NCBI GenBank assembly: GCA_008690995.1
Contig: VRMN01000007.1
Span: 868,001-932,000 of the forward strand
Source: Porphyridium purpureum
Taxonomy: Eukaryota > Rhodophyta > Bangiophyceae > Porphyridiales > Porphyridiaceae
Direction: 5' to 3'
Length of the DNA: 64,000 nt
Shown one piece after another: positions 29,083 to 37,241 of this stretch. The notes beneath the pieces were generated by a model that did no database searches, was not told the origin of the DNA, and worked only from the letters and a program-made list of their open reading frames with translations. Made by a program: the position numbers and the translations under genes. How positions within the stretch are numbered: position 1 is the first letter of the stretch; each line of letters begins with the position of its first letter.

Positions 29083-32000
29083 AACCTCGAGGGAGAAGTT
29101 GGGAGGTGCACTCGAGGGGAACGGAACCTCCCGGGATGGGCTTTGTAGGTGAGGTCTGGCGCGCTGATGCGGCGTCGAGGTTGCTCTACAAGCGTGGAAC
29201 TTTAGATGGCGAGTCTGTCCAATTTCTGGTGGACAGCGGAGCATCGCACAATTTTCTTGGATCTCGCTTTGTCGGCAGATTTGAAGGGCGCGAGAACGGA
29301 ATGGTCAAGCTTGCGGGTGGGCAAAGTGTCTTAGTGCATGGCCCGGTGTTGCAGCATGTTGATCTTGGGTTCTGGAAAGGGCCGGTCAAGTTTTATGTCG
29401 GACCGCTGCAAATGGATGCAATTCTCGGGTGGGACTGGCTGAGTCGCGTGAACCCGAGGATTGATTGGCAGAGGGGTTCGATGGACTTGGGACTTAAAAA
29501 TGTGGAAGATTGTGCGATGGTGAATGTCGTGGACGCTCTTTCCGAGTCAAGCGGAAATCAAGCGTGCGATGGAGAAGAGGAGAGTGCCAGTGAAGAGGTC
29601 GAAGGAAAGATGGCCGGGATGGAACATGCGTTGACTCACATGCCGATGCGGGATGATTGTGAGACGTGTGTTGTGGCCAAGATCAAGAGCCGACCAGCAA
29701 GAAGGCTGGAGAAGGACTTGTCCACTTTGTCGTTCAATGACGAAGTTGGGATCGACCTGGTGGAGCCCGGACGTAACGTGGAAGCCATCGATGGGGCGAA
29801 GTACATACTGACGCACATCGATAGAGCGACGAGGTGGGCCACACTGGCAGGATTGAGAGCCAAAACGCATACGGCGGTTGCTGAAGCTTGGACAAGCGTG
29901 CAAGCCGGGCGAGGATGGCCAAAGGTACTGAGGACAGATGATGGAAACGAGTTCAGGGGAAATGTGAGCAATTTGGTACGGGAGAATCTCGTGAAGCATG
30001 AGATTGGGGTCCCACATAGACCAAATAGCCACGCTGAACAGGAACGTTTCCATCATACTTTGAATCAGGGGGTACGAGCAAATCTCCTGCAGTCTGGGCT
30101 GGGAAAGCGGTGGTTTCTGCATGCCGCTCAGCATTTCGTCTTCATGTTCAATCGGCTGCACCCAGACAAGAGGTCTGGGAAGTCTCCGTATGAAATGAGG
30201 TACGGTGAGAGATGGAAGCGGGGGAAGGTAGCAGTACCATTTGGGTGCAAGGTGGTTTTCAAGAATGATCAACCTGAGAACAAGTATGCACCCAGAGGAA
30301 AGATTGGAGTCCTTGTTGGAGTTGCGGAGCATCCGCTGGCAATCTGGGTCCTTCCTCAGGAGGAGTGGACGAGTGCGGCACCGAAGCTGACTCGCACTCA
30401 GGACTTCAAGGCGTTCCCTGAAGTGTTTCCAATGCGGACTTTGGAAACAAGGGATGACGAGGAGGTCTCGGCACGTGAGGGTGAAATCGACTTTCACTCT
30501 AGGCAGGAAGAACCGGATAGTCAAGAGACTATGGTGTTGCCTACGAATACGGCCGAGGCGCGTGTATCCGGGAACTTGGAGGAGGGTGTTCCCCTACCTA
30601 TTGGAAGAAGGGGGAAACGAAAACCCAGGGTATCTTGGAGCCGGGAAGAGGATCAGGCCATCATGGATGGCTTACGGCTCTTTGGCTGGGGGAAGTGGGA
30701 AAGAACTCTGCAAGAATACAAGGCAGTGTTCCGCGATTCAAGAAACGGAAAGGATGTGCGAGCCCGGGCTCATAATATGGGCCTCTCGGAGGAAAATTGG
30801 AGGCAACGCGCAGGAGTTGCTCCAGAAACACCGCAATTGAACTTGACAACTTTGTTGCAGACGAGCCAAGCTCTGGCTTCTTCGGCTGGAAGAGAAGCCA
30901 TGCAAAAAGAAGTGGACTTGATGATCCGATTCAAGGTATGGGATGAGCAACCTATTTCAAGGGAAGAAGCTCTCAAGGTCCCAGGCGCACGATTTGTGCG
31001 GACACACTTTATATTCGGATTGAAGTTCGCTGAGCTTCCGGAGGAGTTTCGCAAGGTCAAGTGTCGGCTTGTTGCTGGTGGAAATAGGATTTGGGATGCC
31101 TCAGGGAAGGTCACTCAGGATGTGTTTGACTATGAGGTGCCCGCGGGCCTGTCTGCGATCAGAATGCTGATAGCTTTGGCCGCTATCCTAGGATTGAAGA
31201 TCGTATCGTTCGATGTGACGTCGGCGTACTTACACGCTGACTTGTCAGGACCACCGACGTTTGCCATGTTGCCCCGACACGTTCCAGGAGGAGGTGATGG
31301 ACTTGTCGTTCGCTTGAGGAGGGCGCTTTATGGCTTGCCAAGAAGCGGGTCTGACTTTTCCCAGGATGCCCGCAGAAGACTTCAAAAGTTCGGGTGGGAT
31401 TTGATTCACGGCGAGAAGAACGTATACGTGAAAAAGATGGCGGGAAGTGCATCTGTTGCACTCCTAGCCTTGTATGTCGACGATGGTCTGCTCGCGTGTG
31501 TCGAGAAGGATCGGGGTGAGATATTTCGAGAGTTGAGGTCAGAGTTCCTCATTGAGAAGGAGCCGGAAGTCCTCTCGGAAGGAGCCCCGTTAAGGTTCCT
31601 AGGACTCACGATCTCGGAGTCGGCGACACGGTTTTCGTTGGGTCATGATCACTACCAAGCTTTGGTGGTGAAGGAATTCGAAGAAGAACTTGGGCAGGTG
31701 CTGCGAGCGGTGAAGTCACCAGGTGAGAAGATGAATGCTGACGCTGTATTGGATGTTCAAGTCGAACATGGGTATCTGAAAATACGCGAGCATGTTGGGC
31801 GGCTGCTGTGGTTGGCCAGGACGGTCAGACCGGATCTCTCCTACGCAGTTGGAGTGGTGGCTCGGTACGTGGATAGCTGGAACGTAGCAGCTGAGAGACT
31901 CCTGGTTCGCGTCATGCAATACTTGAAGGTTCCTCGTGAACTGCTTGAGTATTTGCGGATGACGTCATTGAAGGTCGGTGACGTAAGCGCCTTGGGCTAT

Positions 32001-32498
32001 GCTGATGCCGACTTTGCTGGATGCCCGGAAACGCGCAAGTCAACGTCTGGAAGAGTGACGTACTTGGTCGCGGGTGGAAACAAGTATCTGGTCGACTGGA
32101 GCTCCAGAAGGCAACGCTTTGTGAGCTCTTCGACCTCTGAGTCTGAGATGGCCGCTCTGGAAGAAGCGGTGCAGTTGTCTCTGTTTCCGGCATTGTCGGT
32201 TTTTCGAAGCGTGCAGGAGGGTGATTATGTGTTGACCCTGCTTTGTGATAGTCAAGTTGTTCTCCGTGCGGTCGAGATGGGCTATTCGCCAAAGTTGCAT
32301 CACATGGCAGGGACGAGAGCCACGGACTTGGCGTGGATACACCAAATTTGCGAGAAGCAAAAGTTGGTGAGATTGGAGTATGTGAGGACGGGAGAAAACG
32401 TGTCCGACTTGATGACAAAGCCTTTGTTTCTGGAAGGTCACAGCAGGTGTTGGAACATGTTGCGCGTCCCTCAGATCGAAAGGAGGAGCATGGATTAA
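28998..32498 (+). CDS. pol: Copia pol with an inserted Myb/SANT-like domain
   Basis: A polyprotein of roughly 1,150 residues in copia order. Protease has FLVDSGASHNF. The integrase zinc region and DDE core carry HIDRATRWATL and LRTDDGNEFRGN. Reverse transcriptase has VSFDVTSAYLHADLSGP, LYGLPRSGSDF and LYVDDGLLA, and RNase H has LGYADADFAGCPETRKSTSG. Between integrase and reverse transcriptase, at about 30615-30800, sits a Myb/SANT-like helix-turn-helix domain: WSREEDQAIMDGLRLFGWGK, then WERTLQEYKAVFRDSRNGKD. The frame looks whole and its stop falls just inside the downstream end repeat. The first methionine is not certain because pol is probably made by frameshifting from gag. Confidence 0.92.
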   Translation: MLPLRAARPHQTQLPKAEWALGGRPGKLKPRGRSWEVHSRGTEPPGMGFVGEVWRADAASRLLYKRGTLDGESVQFLVDSGASHNFLGSRFVGRFEGRENGMVKLAGGQSVLVHGPVLQHVDLGFWKGPVKFYVGPLQMDAILGWDWLSRVNPRIDWQRGSMDLGLKNVEDCAMVNVVDALSESSGNQACDGEEESASEEVEGKMAGMEHALTHMPMRDDCETCVVAKIKSRPARRLEKDLSTLSFNDEVGIDLVEPGRNVEAIDGAKYILTHIDRATRWATLAGLRAKTHTAVAEAWTSVQAGRGWPKVLRTDDGNEFRGNVSNLVRENLVKHEIGVPHRPNSHAEQERFHHTLNQGVRANLLQSGLGKRWFLHAAQHFVFMFNRLHPDKRSGKSPYEMRYGERWKRGKVAVPFGCKVVFKNDQPENKYAPRGKIGVLVGVAEHPLAIWVLPQEEWTSAAPKLTRTQDFKAFPEVFPMRTLETRDDEEVSAREGEIDFHSRQEEPDSQETMVLPTNTAEARVSGNLEEGVPLPIGRRGKRKPRVSWSREEDQAIMDGLRLFGWGKWERTLQEYKAVFRDSRNGKDVRARAHNMGLSEENWRQRAGVAPETPQLNLTTLLQTSQALASSAGREAMQKEVDLMIRFKVWDEQPISREEALKVPGARFVRTHFIFGLKFAELPEEFRKVKCRLVAGGNRIWDASGKVTQDVFDYEVPAGLSAIRMLIALAAILGLKIVSFDVTSAYLHADLSGPPTFAMLPRHVPGGGDGLVVRLRRALYGLPRSGSDFSQDARRRLQKFGWDLIHGEKNVYVKKMAGSASVALLALYVDDGLLACVEKDRGEIFRELRSEFLIEKEPEVLSEGAPLRFLGLTISESATRFSLGHDHYQALVVKEFEEELGQVLRAVKSPGEKMNADAVLDVQVEHGYLKIREHVGRLLWLARTVRPDLSYAVGVVARYVDSWNVAAERLLVRVMQYLKVPRELLEYLRMTSLKVGDVSALGYADADFAGCPETRKSTSGRVTYLVAGGNKYLVDWSSRRQRFVSSSTSESEMAALEEAVQLSLFPALSVFRSVQEGDYVLTLLCDSQVVLRAVEMGYSPKLHHMAGTRATDLAWIHQICEKQKLVRLEYVRTGENVSDLMTKPLFLEGHSRCWNMLRVPQIERRSMD

Positions 32499-32668
32499 AA
32501 GCGTTCCGGTCCGAAACCCCCTGGGTGTTTGTCGTCTGTGCTGTATGCGTCGTGTGGTTGTGTTCTTTGTGCTGTGTGCGTCGTGTTGTTTGGGTTCGGT
32601 CATCTGGGAAGAGTTGTATCATCCGGGCTCGTGCGCTTGTCATTATCAAGCGTGCGAGAATTTTAAGC

Positions 32669-33051
32669 GGACCGTTTGTAAATCGAGTTCTTAAACCGCG
32701 CGCCGAGGAACCGAGGAACCGAGCAACCGAGGAACCGAGCAACCGAGCAACAGATAAAGCGGTGCGCGGCTGGCGTGTTGCGCGTGGCACATGCCCCGCG
32801 CACGCAGGGATGATGGGGAGCCCGTGCTGCGGCACGCACCAGCTCCGCGTGCGCCGCTCCTTGCTGGGCGCGTGGCTGCGGTTGATTCGGCCTCGTCCAG
32901 GAACGACTCGTCGGAACGCTTCATTGAAAAAGGTCGGATGAAAACTCTTTTCTCGTGGGAGCGTGGATTGCGGATAGCAGGCGCGCAATGAGGCTAGGAA
33001 GCCAGCGCGCACGAGTTTCCTTTTATCAAGTGCGGGAGCTCTCTGTCATGA
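32669..33051. repeat. Intergenic region with an ACCGAG minisatellite
   Basis: At about 32705-32755 there is a run of AACCGAGGAACCGAGC-type units of 8-9 bases (GAGGAACC and GAGCAACC alternating). The rest is GC-rich intergenic DNA down to the stop of the DUF1772 gene, with no recognised gene. Confidence 0.7.
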
Positions 33052-33612
33052 CTACGGAATCGGAGTATACCGCTCCGCCGCACGATGTTGACCGCCACCG
33101 CCACCGTTGACGCGCAGCGCGATGATGATCAGCAGCGTCGTTGTGATAAGCGCAAACGCTGTGCGGATGGCATTCCACTTGACCCACGGCGCTTCAAATT
33201 GGACGCGTGCCGTGCGTAGCTCTGCGTCGCTCATCAGGTCGAGTTGCATGTGTTTGAGCGCATTGTTCAGCGGGATGTTGATTGTCTTGGTCGGCCACTG
33301 CACACCAAAAATGTACAGAGCGGTGGCCAGCGCGCCAAGCATGCGCACAACCATGTCACCGCTGCCAAACACGCTTACGCCGCCCGCAATAAGAAGCGCC
33401 GGGATCGAGCTAAGCCACACAAACATAAACACTGGCTGGTTGTTCTGGATGACGCCGTCCATCACCTGAAACGCGCGCAAGAAGGCTCGGTCGTCGAGCG
33501 TCGCGATGCCTGGCATCACCACAATCGCAAATGTAAACACCAGCCCGCCTACCAGCGAACAGAGCACTGTTGAAATGACGAGCGAGCCACAAAGCCAAGC
33601 CTGCGTCGTCAT
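33052..33612 (-). CDS. DUF1772 family membrane protein (anthrone oxygenase-like)
   Basis: A 186-residue protein from ATG 33612; the frame extends upstream but without an ATG. It has about four hydrophobic helices. The family motif region is clear: QWPTKTINIPLNNALKHMQL, then SDAELRTARVQFEAPWVKWN, IRTAFALITTTLLIIIALR. DUF1772 proteins include fungal anthrone oxygenases and many uncharacterised bacterial and eukaryotic membrane proteins. The reaction here is unknown. It ends in a Gly/His-rich tail (NGGGGGQHRAAER). It is transcribed in the same direction as the PPR gene downstream in coordinate order. Confidence 0.8.
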   Translation of the reverse strand: MTTQAWLCGSLVISTVLCSLVGGLVFTFAIVVMPGIATLDDRAFLRAFQVMDGVIQNNQPVFMFVWLSSIPALLIAGGVSVFGSGDMVVRMLGALATALYIFGVQWPTKTINIPLNNALKHMQLDLMSDAELRTARVQFEAPWVKWNAIRTAFALITTTLLIIIALRVNGGGGGQHRAAERYTPIP

Positions 33613-34216
33613 TGCAAACGAGCGCCAAAACGGATGCCCCGCGCAGACGACACCCCAACCCACAGACTAAATCAAGAAGACGCGCCTCGTCTCTCGAGCC
33701 CCTCGTGTCTTTTCCGCTAGAGGAACACGCGCGCGACTCGGCACGCGGCGCTCAATCAATCGTCGCGATCTTGGGTCCTTCTGTTCGACCTGCGGCTTCG
33801 TCCAGTTCTACTCTTTCCGTTTGGCAAGGAGCTCGGCGCACGCTCGTCATCCCCGCCACGACCGGGCGCCGCAGCCTGATTTATACGCTGGCACCGTAGG
33901 CCAGGGCCTCGAGCTCGTAACGAGACGGGCTTTCTGCGCTGGACACCGCCCGATTTCTCCCTGCACGCGCGTCGAAATCGGAGCGCGCGCGCAACGCAAT
34001 AGAGAGACGCGGTGTAAGCAGGCCAAACGGTCGCTGCTGCATTGGCGCGCGGCCCGCACCATACGGCCAGGAACACCGTAGCTGGTCCGGCATGCCGCCG
34101 CGCTGGGTGGGCGCCACGCCGGGTCCTCAAGGCGGCTGCTGCGCGAGCGTGAGGACGCGAGATTCTTTCGTGTGAAAATTCACAGGTGGGCTTTGCGTCA
34201 CTTGCGTCCGTGGCGG
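33613..34216. other. Intergenic, nothing recognised
   Basis: GC-rich sequence between the DUF1772 start and the stop of the first PPR-like gene, both on the minus strand. No motif or gene is supported. Confidence 0.6.
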
Positions 34217-36460
34217 TCAGCGCCGGGCCGCGAGAACGTCCTGAAGCTCACGCACCTGAGCTTGGAGTTTTCGGATGTTTTCTGATTTTCGTCGGTCTCG
34301 CAGAGCCGCCTCGTCACGTATCGGCTCAGTGCGATCACCTTTCAATGGGAAGCCGCGACAGATGATGATGTCGAGATCTGCTTCGCACGGACGCAACTCG
34401 GGGCGGTTTTTAACGGCCACGTAGCGCTGTAGAATGTCAAGCAGCTCGGCAAGCAGGGCTGCGGAAAGCTGGGGCGAGTACGCATTTCTCAGCAGCGTTG
34501 CAGCTAGTGCCGAATAGGTCATGTACCCCAACGGACGGCGCTGACGCCGTGCGTACAGCGTGCGGAAGATACCGACGGCGTCAGCCAGCTGGCCGGCCAT
34601 CCCCAGCTCGTACAAGTACGCCGAACAGACATCCATGTCTGCCGCAAACGTACGCGCGCAGAAAGTCTTGAAAACCTTTGTGCTCAGATCAAACCTTCCG
34701 ACCCGCGCAAACGTATGGATGTACACACTAGCTGCAAACGCTGCCACATGAGGGTCCACCATGTCCACGGGCTCATTACTAAGCACCAGCTGCACCGCCC
34801 TGTCGATTGCATCTTCACCATCTTGGACGCTTTGCTCCACTAACGCTTCGTACGCGAATGAGCGCAGAATTCGATTGGCGCTCTTGCTGCCGTGCTCATG
34901 GTGACATGTATCTGCAATGCGAAGGGCCAAAGATAGCTGACCTGTGCACGCCGACATGTATACGACGTAGCTCGCCATGAGTGGATCTTCGAGCCGCCAA
35001 TAAAAGAACACCTTCTGCGCGCTCTCTGCCACGAGCTTCGGTTCGAGCTCCGAGCCATCCGCGAACCGCACACGCAAGTATAGAGTATGAAGATAGTCAC
35101 GCAGAAGGGGCACTCGATCTCGCAGGTTGAATCCAATGTTACGCGCTGCAGTGACAATCTGACACAAAGGGAGCAGCTCGCTGGACGCGCCTCGATCCGC
35201 GCAAATTTCAAGGTACTCATAAATGAGATTAGCATGCAAAACATTGCGCATCTCGATAGTCCGCAGCATGTGTGTCCGAGCCTCTTCTAGACAGCCACCG
35301 CGAATCAAGACACTCGCTAGTGCGAACAATACTTCTTTCGATGGAACCGTTCGATTCTTGTCGTACACGCGCATGATCCAGCGCGCCTCGTTCGTGATTT
35401 CATCAGCACCCTCCTGGTTGCTTCCTGCAGCGTCCTTGTCGAGATGTACCAATCGAGCTGAAGTGAGATGGCACGTCTTGGCACCAGCTTCGAGAAGCGG
35501 TTTGGAGAGGATACGCTTGATCTCAAGAGGTGTCGCGCGCAGCGAGCGCCACACGCGCCATGCACAATCAGGCAGATCTAGCATGAGAAAGTGGCGCATG
35601 AGTTCCAAAAACGTTTCCGGCATATGCATCGAATGTCCGTGCAGGGCTCTCATCTCTGATACGGTCTGCAGCATGAGCTCATGACGCCCGCACTGACCAA
35701 AATAGACCGCAAGATGACGATACACCACACGGCTAAACGTGTGCTGGCGCTCAGTCTGCATGTACCGCACGACTGCGCGCAAAATGTTGACCTTGTAACC
35801 CGCCAAGCGCGCCAGCGGAATCAGCAACAATACCTTCTGATCGTCGAGCGCCGCGCGATCGGCGCGCGCGCGCTGCAGAGCGCGAATGGCGAGCTGCAGT
35901 CGCACAGACCCTGGCACGTCGTGCGTCTTGCGTGCGATGCGCAGCAGAAATGAAACGGTCCACTCATCGTACGGCGCGCATCCTCGCTCGGCAAGCACGC
36001 GCCGAAGACGCCGCATGCAGCCGTCCTTCTTTTCCAAAACGTAGCGCAAGCGATTGTTCAGTCGTCGTGTGTTTGCATTGAATTTATCCGGGTCAAAGCT
36101 TTTTCGCGGCAGCTTTCGCGGCGCTCGCGACTCATTCCGCTTTGCCAGCTTTTCACGCTTGCGCCGAGCCTTGTAATGCAATGCTCGTGCTCCATAGTAC
36201 TCAGTTGCGCTCCCAGCTGCGTAACCAAGCGGAGCCCCGTACGCGCTTCGCAGAGGGTGCGCTACTCGTCGCAGCATCTGCCCAATGCCCACATGCACGG
36301 CGGTGTCGATGCCGTGCTTCATTGCCGTGAAGAAGGCGAAGGAGCGGATCTCACGGTGCGCTGCAACGACACCGGACGGTCCGACGTTCGCTCGCACCTC
36401 CGCAGCATGTGTGCATCGCCACACGGACGCGCAGAGCCGCCGAACCGCGACCACATTCAT
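34217..36460 (-). CDS. PPR-like organelle RNA-binding protein, paralog 1
   Basis: A 747-residue protein from ATG 36460 with an Arg-rich, acid-free N-terminus (MNVVAVRRLCASVWRCTHAA) that fits a mitochondrial presequence. Helical pair repeats resemble pentatricopeptide repeats: SKEVLFALASVLIRGGCLEE then ARTHMLRTIEMRNVLHANLI, and CSAYLYELGMAGQLADAVGI. It shares a collinear architecture with the genes at 37242, 50387 and 53166: a block of LRIARKTHDVPGSVRLQLAI type, then an ALQRARADR block, then LMRHF or IRHF-type blocks, then the C-terminal YELGxAG motif. PPR proteins bind organelle RNA and guide its processing; the target here is unknown. A coiled-coil-like end (LQAQVRELQDVLAARR) closes it. Confidence 0.75.
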   Translation of the reverse strand: MNVVAVRRLCASVWRCTHAAEVRANVGPSGVVAAHREIRSFAFFTAMKHGIDTAVHVGIGQMLRRVAHPLRSAYGAPLGYAAGSATEYYGARALHYKARRKREKLAKRNESRAPRKLPRKSFDPDKFNANTRRLNNRLRYVLEKKDGCMRRLRRVLAERGCAPYDEWTVSFLLRIARKTHDVPGSVRLQLAIRALQRARADRAALDDQKVLLLIPLARLAGYKVNILRAVVRYMQTERQHTFSRVVYRHLAVYFGQCGRHELMLQTVSEMRALHGHSMHMPETFLELMRHFLMLDLPDCAWRVWRSLRATPLEIKRILSKPLLEAGAKTCHLTSARLVHLDKDAAGSNQEGADEITNEARWIMRVYDKNRTVPSKEVLFALASVLIRGGCLEEARTHMLRTIEMRNVLHANLIYEYLEICADRGASSELLPLCQIVTAARNIGFNLRDRVPLLRDYLHTLYLRVRFADGSELEPKLVAESAQKVFFYWRLEDPLMASYVVYMSACTGQLSLALRIADTCHHEHGSKSANRILRSFAYEALVEQSVQDGEDAIDRAVQLVLSNEPVDMVDPHVAAFAASVYIHTFARVGRFDLSTKVFKTFCARTFAADMDVCSAYLYELGMAGQLADAVGIFRTLYARRQRRPLGYMTYSALAATLLRNAYSPQLSAALLAELLDILQRYVAVKNRPELRPCEADLDIIICRGFPLKGDRTEPIRDEAALRDRRKSENIRKLQAQVRELQDVLAARR

Positions 36461-37241
36461 GTGCAGCGCCCCACCAACATGAGCCTTTCTGTTCTACTTG
36501 CCACTGCCGTCGGTGCCGCCCAACCCACATCGGGGCGCTGGGTACAACCCGATATGGCCGAACGCCAGCTTTGGCAGCGCACGTGCAGAGAAGCTACGGC
36601 TCGCTAGCTCGCGCGACGCCTGAAGCGACGGAACAGGGCCAGAAACCGCAGAACGTTTGTCGAGCTTTCTTCTCCAGCTGCTGACGCAAAGTTTCTAGAC
36701 GCACAGGAAAGTGGACATTTATTGCTTGCTACATCAACAGCTCCCAGATGGCCGGCAAAGTGCCCTCGGCATGGCGAAAGCTGACGAATCTCCAAGATCT
36801 GCCATGGGTCGCAACCTGAGAGACGCCCGCTCTCTACAACTGGTGAGCAAGTGACGCTGCGGACCTGCAACCCTTGAACGCCCGGACCAATCCGTCAAGT
36901 CAAGCGAATCCAACGCCAACAATCGCACCAACCACGGCAGGCGAAAAGCATGATCGTTTCCGTCGAGCTTTGCCTGATGCTTTGCGTGGTTTTTCAGCTT
37001 TTGTACAGATGCTGTCTAACAAGCACGCGAATTCAATGGAGGAAGCAGTTCTGTCATCCAGCTCCTGTCCGCCTTGCATTCGTGTGGTGCTCGCATCATA
37101 CTGGCTGTCATTCGGCGGGCTGCATGGCGACGCGCGTTATTGTGAACGCATTGCGACACAAGACTGTGAGCGCAGCTTCGGACGAAAGTCGTGGCACTGG
37201 CACGGGTGTCGATTCTGCAAATATCGCCGCGACGCACAAAT
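36461..37241. other. Intergenic between PPR paralogs 1 and 2
   Basis: The upstream region of paralog 1. Short frames only (up to 143 codons on the plus strand, overlapping the gene end). No TATA box, RNA gene or repeat of note. Confidence 0.6.

Larger units (their letters stand above)
27296..32668 (+). mobile_element. Ty1/copia LTR retrotransposon
   Basis: A copia-family element with gag and pol frames that look whole. Direct repeats mark the ends: the head ATGGATTAAAAGYGTTCCGG and a tail block of about 145 bases ending in GCGAGAATTT occur at both sides, at about 27296-28103 and 32490-32668. The two end repeats differ in length, and their shared tail differs at about one base in ten, so the insertion is not recent. 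GGACC flanks both sides (27291-27295 and 32669-32673) as a likely 5-base target duplication. A TATA box (GTATATAATGG) lies near 27624, the primer site TGGTATCATCGC directly follows the upstream repeat at 28104, and a purine tract precedes the downstream repeat. Confidence 0.9.
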
